Positions 24,581-33,343 of a stretch of 41,935 nucleotides of DNA are shown here, one piece after another; position 1 is the first letter of the stretch, and each line of letters starts with the position of its first letter. The position numbers and the translations under genes were made by a program. The stretch is from Pseudoalteromonas sp. G4. GTDB lineage: Bacteria > Pseudomonadota > Gammaproteobacteria > Enterobacterales > Alteromonadaceae. Location: the NCBI RefSeq assembly GCF_028875915.1, contig NZ_JAPEHW010000032.1, forward strand, positions 1 through 41,935, read 5' to 3'. The notes below the pieces were generated by a model. The model was not told the DNA's origin. It did no database searches and was given only the letters and a program-made list of their open reading frames with translations.

Positions 24581-25249
24581 GTGTCTTCAAAAAACCTATT
24601 AAAAGAACAACGGGTTGCTTTTATTTTAGACGATCTTGAAAAACGTTACCCGAACCCGCCCATTCCATTAGATCATAACGATCCGTATACCTTGTTAGTG
24701 GCAGTGTTATTGTCAGCGCAATGTACAGACGAACGCGTCAATCAGGTTACGCCTAAACTTTGGCAACTTGCAGATAACCCTTTCGATATGGCGTTGCAGA
24801 ATGTTGAAGATATTCAAGCGATTATTCGCCCTTGTGGGTTATCACCGCAAAAGTCTAAAGCCATAAAACGTTTGTCGGAAATTTTGGTCGCTGACTATAA
24901 CGGGGTGGTGCCACAAGATATGGCATTATTAGAAACACTACCAGGGGTTGGTCATAAAACTGCAGGTGTTGTTATGGCGCAAGCTTTTGGCGTGCCATCA
25001 TTCCCGGTAGATACGCATATTCATCGCCTTGCACAGCGTTGGGGTTTAACCAATGGTAAAAATGTAGAGCAAACAGAGAAAGATCTTAAACGCTTGTTTC
25101 CTAAAGAGCGGTGGAATGACCTACACCTTCAAATAATCTATTACGGACGTGAGTTTTGTACAGCGCGAGGTTGCCATGGTTTGGTGTGCCCAATTTGCAC
25201 AACCTGCTACCCAAATCGCAAACATGCAAAAATAATCAAAAAGCCTTAA
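24581..25249 (+). CDS. nth: Endonuclease III-like DNA glycosylase/AP lyase with unusual C-terminal cysteines
   Basis: This 222-aa base-excision repair enzyme has the helix-hairpin-helix LPGVGHKTAGVV with the catalytic Lys, and the catalytic Asp in FPVDTHIHRL. It removes oxidised pyrimidines and nicks the AP site. Start GTG 24581 is chosen because GGAG (24571-24574) lies six bases before it; a TTG at 24575 would abut that site. Oddly, the C-terminal cysteines are spaced C-x4-C-x4-C-x2-C-x2-C, not the usual C-x6-C-x2-C-x5-C of the 4Fe-4S cluster. The body (RYPNPPIPLDHNDPYTLL, LFPKERWNDLHLQIIYYGRE) recalls the Bacteroidota type, from memory. It is not in an rnf/rsx operon. Confidence 0.9.
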   Translation: MSSKNLLKEQRVAFILDDLEKRYPNPPIPLDHNDPYTLLVAVLLSAQCTDERVNQVTPKLWQLADNPFDMALQNVEDIQAIIRPCGLSPQKSKAIKRLSEILVADYNGVVPQDMALLETLPGVGHKTAGVVMAQAFGVPSFPVDTHIHRLAQRWGLTNGKNVEQTEKDLKRLFPKERWNDLHLQIIYYGREFCTARGCHGLVCPICTTCYPNRKHAKIIKKP

Positions 25250-25457
25250 AGAACCCTTATATTGTTAAATAGGCTGTTTTTGTTTTAGGGGCACAGTGTA
25301 AGAATAAATTCTGTTTGCTATCTTAAGTGTTAGTTCAAAATTCTTATTTGTGATTTTAACAGTGACAAATTGTTAACATTTTTAATGTTCAGACCGATAG
25401 CAACTAGGTATAGTTAAATCGTTTAGCTGTTAAAAAAACAACAATAAAGGCTGTATT

Positions 25458-27413
25458 ATGAAAATGCGCACCAAACTTATTGCGGGATTTGCGATCACCG
25501 TAATTGTTCCTATTTTAGCAATCTCAATGCTCTCGTTATCGCAAGCCAAAAGTGATGGTTTTACTCGTTTCTTAGCAACCACGCATGCCGAAATACGACA
25601 AGTGGAAAAAGGATTCAATTTATTTTTCCAGCAAGTCAAACACAATGCCGATTTCCTCGCCGAGGCTTCTGCTGTTAAAAATGTACCCAGTGACGTGACC
25701 ACTTACATGGACGCAGAAAAGTCGATGTTGCCACTTGATGCTGTACCTGGCGAGGCAGATATTTACAGGCTTTACGAAACATTTGGCAAAACCCATCAAG
25801 AATTACTCTTTGTATATTTAGGAACAGAGCAGGGCGGTTTTATTCAATACCCTGCAGAGCCATTAGGCAATTACGACCCACGTCAGCGCCCGTGGTATAA
25901 ATTGGCGCAAAGCGCACGCGGACAAACAGTTATTACCGAACCATACCAAGGTGTAACAGGACAGGCGATGGTGTCTGTTGCAAAAGCAATCAATAATGAA
26001 ATGGGGGAGTTTGTAGGGGTGCAATCGCTAGATGTAACGCTTGCAACCCTTACCGATATTGTTTCTAGCATTAAAATTGGCAATACAGGCTATTTAATTT
26101 TAGTGGATGGTTCAGGCACTGTGCTTGCCGATCCACGCAATGCGCAAAATAACTTTAAGCCGATATCAGAGCTTTCATCACCAATTTATAAATCGCTAGC
26201 TGGTAATTTATCAAGCAAGTCTTTCACCATTGAAAATCAAGGTAAAACACTAGAAGCGACAACTTATTTCTCCGAAGACTTAAATTGGCGCTTTGTTGCT
26301 GTGATTGAACAAGATGAAATCCTGCAGTCTGCTTCTGAAATGAAAGTATTTATTGGCATTATCGCCTTTATCATGATTGCGTGTTTTGTAGTGGTAGGTG
26401 TTGTGCTTGCAAACCGTATTGTTTACCCAATTGAAAAAGTGTCAGCAGGGCTTAAAGAGATAGCACAAGGGGAAGGTGACTTATCTAAGCGGTTAGATGT
26501 GATTGGCAATGATGAAATTAGCCAGCTGGCAAAATGGTTTAATCAATTTCTTTCAACCATTAATGATTTAGTGAAAGACATCAATCATAAGTCTCAAATT
26601 TTAAACGAATCTGCTACTGCATCGGGTGCGAAAGTGACCGAAATTATGCGTGCAAGTCATGAGCAAGAAGGCAGTAGTGAAGTTGCTGCAAGAGGCACAG
26701 CCAACCTTGCTGATGTTGCTAAACAAGTATCAGATGATTGTTCAACCGCAATGAGCGATATTGAGCAAGCCGAGCACTATGCGCTTGAAGGTAATAACGA
26801 TGTTAAACTTGCTGTGACGGAAGTATCTAGCCTCAATGATTCTCTTAGCGAATCATCACAGGCCATGACGCAGCTTGAAAAAGAAAGTGAAAATATTACT
26901 AAAATTCTCGATGTTATTCGTGGCATTGCAGAGCAAACAAACTTACTTGCACTGAATGCGGCTATTGAAGCTGCAAGGGCAGGTGAGCAAGGGCGTGGTT
27001 TTGCAGTTGTGGCAGATGAAGTTCGCACACTTGCTAAGCGCTCTCACGAATCGACAGAAGAAATTGATAAAGTACTTAGTAGTTTAATTGAACAAACACG
27101 TTTGGTTTCTGACAAAATGGCGAGCAGTGTAACACACTCAGCAGATGCCATTGAAAAGGCAGAAAAAGCACATAATTCGTTTGATGATATTAGCCGTGCG
27201 GTGAATACAGTAAAACAGTTAATCTCACAAATATCGGACGCTGCACAATCACAATATGATGCCGCTGACGAAATAAATCGTGATATTTCTGGCATTAGTG
27301 ATTCGGTTAAACATACTGCGCACTCGGCTGACGAACTCGCTGAGGGTTCGCAACAATTAGTCGCATTATCAGAAGATTTACGTAATCTAGTGAATCGATT
27401 CCATGTAAAATAA
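25458..27413 (+). CDS. Methyl-accepting chemotaxis protein with dCache sensor
   Basis: This 651-aa chemoreceptor has TM1 at about 7-27. A periplasmic double-Cache domain spans about 30-290, with the motif [11 protein letters not shown] and later [11 protein letters not shown]2 (about 295-318) and HAMP (about 320-375) follow. The signalling domain has its tip near residues 492-530 ([30 protein letters not shown]). It signals to CheA/CheW, which are not in the window. In amino-acid-binding dCache domains the residue after PYx is usually Asp; here the segment reads EPYQG, so an amino-acid ligand is doubtful. No C-terminal CheR-binding pentapeptide is present. AAAGG precedes the ATG. Confidence 0.93.
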   Translation: MKMRTKLIAGFAITVIVPILAISMLSLSQAKSDGFTRFLATTHAEIRQVEKGFNLFFQQVKHNADFLAEASAVKNVPSDVTTYMDAEKSMLPLDAVPGEADIYRLYETFGKTHQELLFVYLGTEQGGFIQYPAEPLGNYDPRQRPWYKLAQSARGQTVITEPYQGVTGQAMVSVAKAINNEMGEFVGVQSLDVTLATLTDIVSSIKIGNTGYLILVDGSGTVLADPRNAQNNFKPISELSSPIYKSLAGNLSSKSFTIENQGKTLEATTYFSEDLNWRFVAVIEQDEILQSASEMKVFIGIIAFIMIACFVVVGVVLANRIVYPIEKVSAGLKEIAQGEGDLSKRLDVIGNDEISQLAKWFNQFLSTINDLVKDINHKSQILNESATASGAKVTEIMRASHEQEGSSEVAARGTANLADVAKQVSDDCSTAMSDIEQAEHYALEGNNDVKLAVTEVSSLNDSLSESSQAMTQLEKESENITKILDVIRGIAEQTNLLALNAAIEAARAGEQGRGFAVVADEVRTLAKRSHESTEEIDKVLSSLIEQTRLVSDKMASSVTHSADAIEKAEKAHNSFDDISRAVNTVKQLISQISDAAQSQYDAADEINRDISGISDSVKHTAHSADELAEGSQQLVALSEDLRNLVNRFHVK

Positions 27414-27418
27414 TCGTT

Positions 27419-27443
27419 TTGGCTTAGTGAAATACTAAGCCAA
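27419..27443 (+). terminator. Hairpin after the chemoreceptor gene
   Basis: TTGGCTTAGT (27419-27428) and ACTAAGCCAA (27434-27443) form a perfect 10-bp stem 6 nt after the stop codon. The tail is TCTTAAAT, weaker than usual for an intrinsic terminator. Confidence 0.55.
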
Positions 27444-27536
27444 TCTTAAATGCTATTAAACGGGCAAAACACGTATCGACAGCCTTAGCTGCAAAACTGG
27501 TCTACACTTTAGTGGAAACAGTTATAGGTGAATACG

Positions 27537-30302
27537 ATGTCACGTTTTGCTCTGTCTTTTATTTTCTATATTGGCTGTATTTTAACGCTCTCAGCTAACC
27601 AAGTTACCCCGCCAGATGTAAATGCGCCAGCCAGCGAAGCAATATCTTTCTTTGAAGAAAATGCCATTAATAACCCGCAATCTGTAATTGAGTTTATCGA
27701 AAAAAATAACTTTTTAACGCGAATTAATACGCCTGATGACAAAGTGCATGTATACAGTTATTACGCTCAAGCTTATCAATACAAAGGGGACCGAAAAAAG
27801 GCTATAGAACTATTAACAAGTGCGTTAGAAGTAATTACTCAACACAGTGTTTCCGTTGATACACGTAGTGATTTTCTGGCGATCCGTGCATCGGTGTATG
27901 CTGAACTTACCCAATATCAAGATGCAATAAACGACTTGCTTGCCATTATTAACCTGTACCCTGAAGACTCGAATAATAGAAATATCGGCCTTGCCTACAA
28001 ATCTTTGGGGGACACTTACTTATCAGCAAACGAACACAAAAATGCGTTTGATGCCCTTTATAAAAGCCAATTTGTTTTTAAAGCACTCAAAGATCAAGGC
28101 ATGTTAGCCGTTACTTTTGGGCGTTTGGGGTCAATTTATCGCACCATTGGTGATTTTGATAAAGCGCTTGAAAATATGCTTAAGGCTTTAAAAGTACTCG
28201 AAGGCATGCAAGACGAACGTCGCCTTGCCATTACTTATAATAATACTGCCATAATTTACAAAGACTTAGCGCGATATGATGAAGCAATTAATTTACATAA
28301 ACGCTCGCTTAATCTAAAAGAAAAAATAGGCTACCAACGTGGTATGGTTTACTCGTACAACAATTTAGGTGAAACACATCGCTTAAAAGGCGATTTAGTT
28401 GAAGCGCAGCGCTATTTAGATCAAGCGCAATTACTTGCGACTCAAATTAACAATCCAATGTTACTCGGGTCGACTTACTTATATCGCGCGCGTATTGCTA
28501 AGCAACAAAATAACCTTGATGCAGCGTTAAACCATCTCGACAACGCTATGGCGATTTATCGAAAGCGCAATGCGAAATCGCGAATTGCGGAAGCAAATGT
28601 TGAATATGGCGACATTTATTTTAGCCAAAATAACTATGAAAAAGCGCAACAAAGTTATCAAGATGCGCTTGATTTAAGTAAAGAAGTTAAAAAGAACGTT
28701 GTCACATTTTCGGCATACGAAGGTTTAGTAAAAGCATTAAAAGAACAAGCGCGTTATAAGCAGGCACTTGATGCACTAACAGAATATCAAGCAACTAAGG
28801 CAGCCCTGTTTGATAAACAAAGTCAGCAACGGTTAGAATCATTAATTGTTGAAAATCAACTCTTTAGTGCTCAGCAGAAATTAAAACTCGCACAGCAAGA
28901 AAGTAAAATAAAACAAGCAGAGCTGGAAAGTGTTGAAACAACGCGCAATTGGGTCGCGTTATTACTGTTTTCGATTTTTATAATTAGTTGGCTAATTTAT
29001 CGCAAAGTCCAGCAACATAACCGTATGCAACTCGAAATAAAAGCACGTAAAGAACTCGAGCTTAGCGAGCGTCGCCTTAATTTAGCATTGTGGGGAAGTG
29101 GTGATACGTTATGGGATTGGGATTTAACAACGGGGGATATAAAACGAGAAAATTTGCCACGTCATTCTCGCTTTTCTGAAACGGCGACTGGGCTAGATGC
29201 AAGCAGTTTAAAGGAGTTTGTTCACCCTGATGATTATGAATTCCTCAATCAAACATTAGCTGAGCATATCAATAACAAGACACCATTTTTTGAAGCCAGT
29301 TATCGTGTTTTAAATAAACAAGGGGAATGGTGCTGGCTTTTAGATCGAGGCAAAGTGGTTGAGTTTGATGAAACAACTGGAAAAGGTTTACGCATCACAG
29401 GCACACAGCGTGATATTACCAAATTAAAGCAACAAGAGGTGGCATTAAAGGAACTTAATAGTGAACTCGAGTTGCGGGTGTTAGAGCGCACAACCGAGCT
29501 TGCCAATATGAACCAGCAGCTAATGCATACCATCGAAAAGCTGGAAGTGGCTCAAGAATATATTATTGAAGCTGAGAAACACGCAGCCCTTGGTAGTATG
29601 GTGGCAGGGCTTGCCCACGAAATTAACACGCCTCTCGGTACAGCTATTACTGCGGTAAGTCATTTAAAAATGCAAACACTATCCACAGAGTCGCAATTTA
29701 AAAGCAAAACGCTTTCCAGTCACGATTTTGAAAGTTTCTTGAGCGATGTAAACAACAGTAGTCAGCTCATTGAAAGTGGTGTTGGGAAAGCGGGCGAATT
29801 GGTAGAGCGCTTTAAACTACTCGCTGGTAAAAATAGCGCACAACGACCGGAAAATATAAATATCAACCACTTGCTTACCGAAAGCTTTAAAGTGGCGTTA
29901 AATACCCTGCAAATTAATAACGAAAAGGCGCAGCTTGTAATGCATGGAGAGGCGCTACTTTACAGTTATCCTGCCACGCTTGCGCAAGTATTCAATATAC
30001 TAATTGAAAACGCATTGCTTCATGCTGATGTACCGCTTGTACAAATTACTTGTGAAATGAAAGAGGAATACCAACAACTTACTCTCGATTTTTTTGATAA
30101 TGGCAAGAGTATTGAAAAAGCAGAAGAAAAACGGATTTTCGAGCCGTTTTACACTACCAAACGGCATCGCGGCCATTCAGGTTTAGGCCTTCATATTGCG
30201 TACAACAATATCACTCAAGATTTAAATGGCAGTATTGAATGTTTCAAAATAAAAGGCGGCTTAGGTTATCGCATAAAACTGCCTGAGATAAAGCCAAATT
30301 AG
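27537..30302 (+). CDS. TPR-PAS sensor histidine kinase
   Basis: This 921-aa membrane kinase has a signal or TM segment at the N-terminus. An exported array of about nine tetratricopeptide repeats follows (about 60-430), then a coiled coil. TM (about 470-490, ALLLFSIFIISWLIY) leads to a PAS domain (about 510-630) and a long coiled coil. The dimerisation box GLAHEINTPLG carries His694, and an ATPase domain at about 790-915 has FEPFYTTK and GLGLHI. No receiver domain is attached. The start is ATG 27537, with AGGTG six bases upstream; an earlier GTG lacks one. The TPR part presumably senses a periplasmic protein or ligand. The CsgD-type regulator gene follows 234 nt later, but that regulator has no phospho-acceptor consensus. 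Confidence 0.92.
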   Translation: MSRFALSFIFYIGCILTLSANQVTPPDVNAPASEAISFFEENAINNPQSVIEFIEKNNFLTRINTPDDKVHVYSYYAQAYQYKGDRKKAIELLTSALEVITQHSVSVDTRSDFLAIRASVYAELTQYQDAINDLLAIINLYPEDSNNRNIGLAYKSLGDTYLSANEHKNAFDALYKSQFVFKALKDQGMLAVTFGRLGSIYRTIGDFDKALENMLKALKVLEGMQDERRLAITYNNTAIIYKDLARYDEAINLHKRSLNLKEKIGYQRGMVYSYNNLGETHRLKGDLVEAQRYLDQAQLLATQINNPMLLGSTYLYRARIAKQQNNLDAALNHLDNAMAIYRKRNAKSRIAEANVEYGDIYFSQNNYEKAQQSYQDALDLSKEVKKNVVTFSAYEGLVKALKEQARYKQALDALTEYQATKAALFDKQSQQRLESLIVENQLFSAQQKLKLAQQESKIKQAELESVETTRNWVALLLFSIFIISWLIYRKVQQHNRMQLEIKARKELELSERRLNLALWGSGDTLWDWDLTTGDIKRENLPRHSRFSETATGLDASSLKEFVHPDDYEFLNQTLAEHINNKTPFFEASYRVLNKQGEWCWLLDRGKVVEFDETTGKGLRITGTQRDITKLKQQEVALKELNSELELRVLERTTELANMNQQLMHTIEKLEVAQEYIIEAEKHAALGSMVAGLAHEINTPLGTAITAVSHLKMQTLSTESQFKSKTLSSHDFESFLSDVNNSSQLIESGVGKAGELVERFKLLAGKNSAQRPENININHLLTESFKVALNTLQINNEKAQLVMHGEALLYSYPATLAQVFNILIENALLHADVPLVQITCEMKEEYQQLTLDFFDNGKSIEKAEEKRIFEPFYTTKRHRGHSGLGLHIAYNNITQDLNGSIECFKIKGGLGYRIKLPEIKPN

Positions 30303-30536
30303 ACGCGCCACTGTTTAGCGTTGCATAACGGTTATTGAACATATTTCAACACCGAAAAGAATGAAAAATTTTGATAATTTCTCCTGCTAATTAAATGGTT
30401 TTAGATTCCAAGTTGTTGAAAGTAATTTAGTACCCGTTTTAATTACAAAATGATATAACTTATTGTTTTACTTGACGTGAAAAATGAAATAGTCTGGAGT
30501 ACTTATTCTAAGAGCAATTAAAAAAGGATATTTTAA

Positions 30537-31235
30537 GTGACTAGAATGGATTCAAATGTTTATTTGCAACTCGCATCTCAAATGCAACATCACAACACTG
30601 CCAATATTATTTTAAAAGTGCTTGAAACATTGTGCTTTAAAGTGAAAGTTGAATCAGTTTTTCCAACCAAAACAGATATAGAAAAGCACTTCGATTTGTA
30701 CCTTATTTGTGCAAAAGGCGCCCCTTGGAACGATATGTTGCCCAGCACTTTAATGGAGTTGGCAATGGATCGGAATGTGCTGATTTATAATGCTGAAAAA
30801 GACAATATATGCGAGCAGTTACTCTTACTAGCAAATGTTAAAGGGGTTTTTTATCAAGATGAAGCACCCGATTTGTTATTTAAAGGTATTCAAAAGGTTT
30901 TGAGCAATGAATTATGGTTTAAGCGAGGTGAAATCTGCAGCGCTTTTTCGAATTTACTTGCATCTCAACCTAAACAGAAAGTGATTAGCAAAGAGAATGA
31001 TGCGTTGGAAAAATTAACTAATCGTGAGCGGACAATTATTCGTCTTATATCCCAAGGTGCTCAAAATAAGGATGTTGCAGAGCAATTGCACATTAGTGAC
31101 CATACCGTAAAAACCCACCTTTACAGTGCTTTTCGAAAAACAAAAGCACGAAATCGCATCGAACTTGTAAATTGGGCACAACAGTTTTTACCCACGATTA
31201 TGAAAAGTGGCATTGATATAAGCCATCAGAATTAA
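30537..31235 (+). CDS. csgD: CsgD/VpsT-type LuxR-family biofilm regulator
   Basis: This 232-aa regulator has a degenerate receiver-like N-terminal domain (about 1-125) and a LuxR HTH (about 162-220, LTNRERTIIRLISQGAQNKDVAEQL then HISDHTVKTHLYSAFRKT). Between them WFKR occupies 127-130. Where VpsT has W-F-T-R, this position binds c-di-GMP, so the protein may respond to that nucleotide, with Lys in place of Thr/Ser. The N-terminal domain lacks the usual phospho-acceptor acid cluster. GTG 30537 is chosen because AAAGGA ends eight bases before it. It is convergent with the curli operon, sharing a terminator, and is the evident activator of csgBAEFG. Confidence 0.85.
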   Translation: MTRMDSNVYLQLASQMQHHNTANIILKVLETLCFKVKVESVFPTKTDIEKHFDLYLICAKGAPWNDMLPSTLMELAMDRNVLIYNAEKDNICEQLLLLANVKGVFYQDEAPDLLFKGIQKVLSNELWFKRGEICSAFSNLLASQPKQKVISKENDALEKLTNRERTIIRLISQGAQNKDVAEQLHISDHTVKTHLYSAFRKTKARNRIELVNWAQQFLPTIMKSGIDISHQN

Positions 31236-31238
31236 TAT

Positions 31239-31266
31239 AAAAAAAGCGCAATTATTGCGCTTTTTT
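31239..31266. terminator. Bidirectional terminator between csgD and csgG
   Basis: GCGCAA (31246-31251) pairs with TTGCGC (31255-31260), flanked by an A-run before and a T-run after. It works for both convergent genes. Confidence 0.9.
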
Positions 31267-31283
31267 ATTTTAGGAGAAGGGAG

Positions 31284-32486
31284 TTAACTGGGTTTCACGT
31301 TGATGATAACGCGCCTATCAAAAAAGAGTCCTTCATTATCATGTTTTGCATATTGCGCATCATTTTCACCTCTAGCCATAATGTTTATTCGCTCTTTAGC
31401 AATCCCGTTCTTCATTAAATATGCTGCAATTGCTTCGGAGCGAGACAAAGATAAGGTTTCGTTAGCAGTGTTAGCCCCTCGTTTATCTGCATAACCAAAA
31501 AGTTCAACCTGTGCTTTTGGTTGTTGTGATAGTAACGACAGAATTTGCTGTAATTGTTGTTTATAAACAGGTTCTATGTCGGCTGTTGCTGTTCTAAACT
31601 GCACCATAAAGCTGATGTTAGGAAGTGACTGTGCTTTTTGTTTTGCTTTTAATTGCGCCATATGTGCTGCCATCTGTTTTTGCTGTTTAGCTTTAGCAAT
31701 TTGCATGCTTTGCTCTTTGGTATTCCAAACGCCCTTGTTTATTCCTTTGTGAACTAGTTCGGTAAGGGCTTTCTCGATAGCTTGTTTTACACAGATATGC
31801 ATTGGCTCATTTTCACTGAAACCAGCTTCAGCTTCGGCAAGGCGTTTGTAGCTGACGTATCTGAAGAATCCAGCACGCATTTCTAAGCTGAGTACTTTCT
31901 TTGTTGTGGCAACAGAGAGTAATACTTGACCAGTGCGAACATCAACCGCTCTTAAATAGATTGAAATAACATCTTCACGGTAAAGTTCAGACGCCCCTAT
32001 ACCAAAATATTCTGCTCCCAAGCCACCTGTTTTAACATTTGAGTCGTAGCTAATAACGCCACCTTCGAGAATAATTTTTGCCGTTGTAAGTGGTGGAAGC
32101 TGTACTTCTTCTTCCTCTTTGTTTGATAGTGCTGCTCTAACAATTTTTCGTTCAGTGAGAATGTTTTGTAATCCCTCACGTTCCACAGGCACAAACCAAT
32201 CTGACTCATGAAGAGCTTGAACAAGAATTGAATTTGCCCCTTGCGTGACTGCTGTTGAAAATGAGCTGACATTCGCTTGCGGTTTATATTGCCCGGTTTG
32301 ATCGCGAAATGAATATACCGATACAGGAATACTGCCAGCAGGATCAGGCAAATTTGCCAATTCATTAAATGTTTGAGTTTCTTCAAGTTGTTTAGCAAGT
32401 TCAAGATCGGGTGGCAGTGTTTTTTTGATGGTGCTACATCCAGAAAGCGCTACTAATAAGCAAGTAATAAAAATTCGTAACATCAT
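31284..32486 (-). CDS. csgG: CsgG curli secretion pore fused to an OmpA-like domain
   Basis: This 400-aa lipoprotein has a lipobox LSGC with Cys17. Residues 17-255 match CsgG closely: SVYSFRDQTGQYKP, ANVSSFSTAVTQGA, WFVPVEREGLQNILTERKI and SNVKTGGLGAEYFGIG. This part forms the nonameric outer-membrane curli secretion channel. After a Lys/Gln-rich helical linker (about 258-288), residues 290-398 form an OmpA-like peptidoglycan-binding domain (VELFGYADKRGANTANETLSLSRSEAI). Escherichia coli CsgG is 277 aa and ends before such a domain, so this is a fusion that could anchor the pore to the cell wall. The start overlaps the csgF stop by 4 nt. It is the last gene of the operon. Confidence 0.95.
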   Translation of the reverse strand: MMLRIFITCLLVALSGCSTIKKTLPPDLELAKQLEETQTFNELANLPDPAGSIPVSVYSFRDQTGQYKPQANVSSFSTAVTQGANSILVQALHESDWFVPVEREGLQNILTERKIVRAALSNKEEEEVQLPPLTTAKIILEGGVISYDSNVKTGGLGAEYFGIGASELYREDVISIYLRAVDVRTGQVLLSVATTKKVLSLEMRAGFFRYVSYKRLAEAEAGFSENEPMHICVKQAIEKALTELVHKGINKGVWNTKEQSMQIAKAKQQKQMAAHMAQLKAKQKAQSLPNISFMVQFRTATADIEPVYKQQLQQILSLLSQQPKAQVELFGYADKRGANTANETLSLSRSEAIAAYLMKNGIAKERINIMARGENDAQYAKHDNEGLFFDRRVIINVKPS

Positions 32487-32905
32487 TCGCCAAACCTCGG
32501 TACTTCAATAACAACAACTTCACCAGTTACGGTATTGGTGATTTGAACAGTGATGGAGTCGCTGCCACTGGTTAAAATTTGAATTTCATAATCGCCACTC
32601 ATAAATACTGAGTCTTGATTAAACATGCTATCTTCAACTCCTTCACCAAAGGCGAGATCGGTGATCTCTCGCACCATGCGATTTATATATGCACGTTCAA
32701 GAGACTCTTGAAACTTTTCTGCATACGTTTTTTCATTTATTGGCGCACGATGTTTGTTTTGTGATTGTGCTTTATTTAATAGCATCGCCCCGTTTAGTGG
32801 GCTGCCGCCAAAACTTGGGTTGATAGGGGTATAAACGAGCTCGGTTGATATTGTTTGGTTTGAGAAAAGCAGCATCCAGCTGCAAGCTATTATTATTTTT
32901 TTCAT
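32483..32905 (-). CDS. csgF: CsgF curli assembly factor
   Basis: This 140-aa exported protein has a signal peptide of about 20 residues. The CsgF signature follows: a mature N-terminus of type YTPINPSFGGSPLNGAMLLN, then a helical part and a C-terminal strand region YEIQILTSGSDSITVQITN. The N-terminal segment of CsgF plugs into the CsgG pore and the protein presents the nucleator CsgB at the surface. The Asn-Pro-x-Phe-Gly-Gly motif is intact. It overlaps csgG by 4 nt and follows csgE by 7 nt, so the three export genes are translationally linked. Confidence 0.93.
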   Translation of the reverse strand: MKKIIIACSWMLLFSNQTISTELVYTPINPSFGGSPLNGAMLLNKAQSQNKHRAPINEKTYAEKFQESLERAYINRMVREITDLAFGEGVEDSMFNQDSVFMSGDYEIQILTSGSDSITVQITNTVTGEVVVIEVPRFGE

Positions 32906-32912
32906 TCTTTAA

Positions 32913-33308
32913 TTACCATCCACTACTTGCTAAATCGTCACTTTGCTCAACAAATTGTGATTTTGCGATTGCATCAATTGTTGCAAAAATTGCTTGTTCG
33001 ACTTTATCTTCGACAGGTTCTATTCGTCTTCCCATATAGGTGGCATAAATGGCTTTTGAATTAACTTCAACAAATAACTTGGTACCAGCTCTTGGCACCA
33101 CAGCTTCTTTGATAACAACATTAATACCTGTAGTACTGGGCATGTCTTGCCATAGCAAACTGAATTTGTGATAAAACTCTTTCCCTGAACGGCTCAAGGT
33201 TCGATCAAGTAGTAATCCACTGATTTCAATATCATCACTTTTTGCAAACCCTTTTGTGGGCACACAAACAAGGAAGATTGATAAAATAAAATTGATTAAG
33301 AGTTTCAT
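32913..33308 (-). CDS. csgE: CsgE curli secretion specificity factor
   Basis: This 131-aa periplasmic protein has a signal peptide (1-22, ending GFA). The body contains IEISGLLLDRTLSRSGKEFYHKFSLLW and PRAGTKLFVEVN, matching the GLL-x-D-x-T-x-S-x-x-G-x-(D/E)-F-Y pattern of CsgE. CsgE caps the CsgG pore and brings CsgA to it. The C-terminus carries one Trp, and length equals the family norm. A hairpin in the 35-nt spacer after csgA lies just upstream of its start, which could reduce expression of export genes relative to the fibre subunits. Confidence 0.92.
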   Translation of the reverse strand: MKLLINFILSIFLVCVPTKGFAKSDDIEISGLLLDRTLSRSGKEFYHKFSLLWQDMPSTTGINVVIKEAVVPRAGTKLFVEVNSKAIYATYMGRRIEPVEDKVEQAIFATIDAIAKSQFVEQSDDLASSGW

Positions 33309-33314
33309 AGAAAT

Positions 33315-33332
33315 AGGGCCTTTTCAGGCCCT
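33315..33332 (-). terminator. Hairpin between csgA and csgE, possible attenuator
   Basis: On the minus strand AGGGCC and GGCCCT (33327-33332 and 33315-33320) form a 6-bp GC-rich stem with a TGAAAA loop, followed by ATTTCT. It lies in the 35-nt gap before csgE. It looks like a partial terminator or mRNA-stabilising element that lets structural subunits exceed export factors. Confidence 0.5.
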
Positions 33333-33343
33333 TACCTTGTTAT

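Noticed and set aside
30303..30536. Operon link between the TPR histidine kinase and csgD
   Set aside because: The 234-nt AT-rich gap and a separate ribosome site argue for an own csgD promoter, and the regulator lacks a phospho-acceptor consensus.
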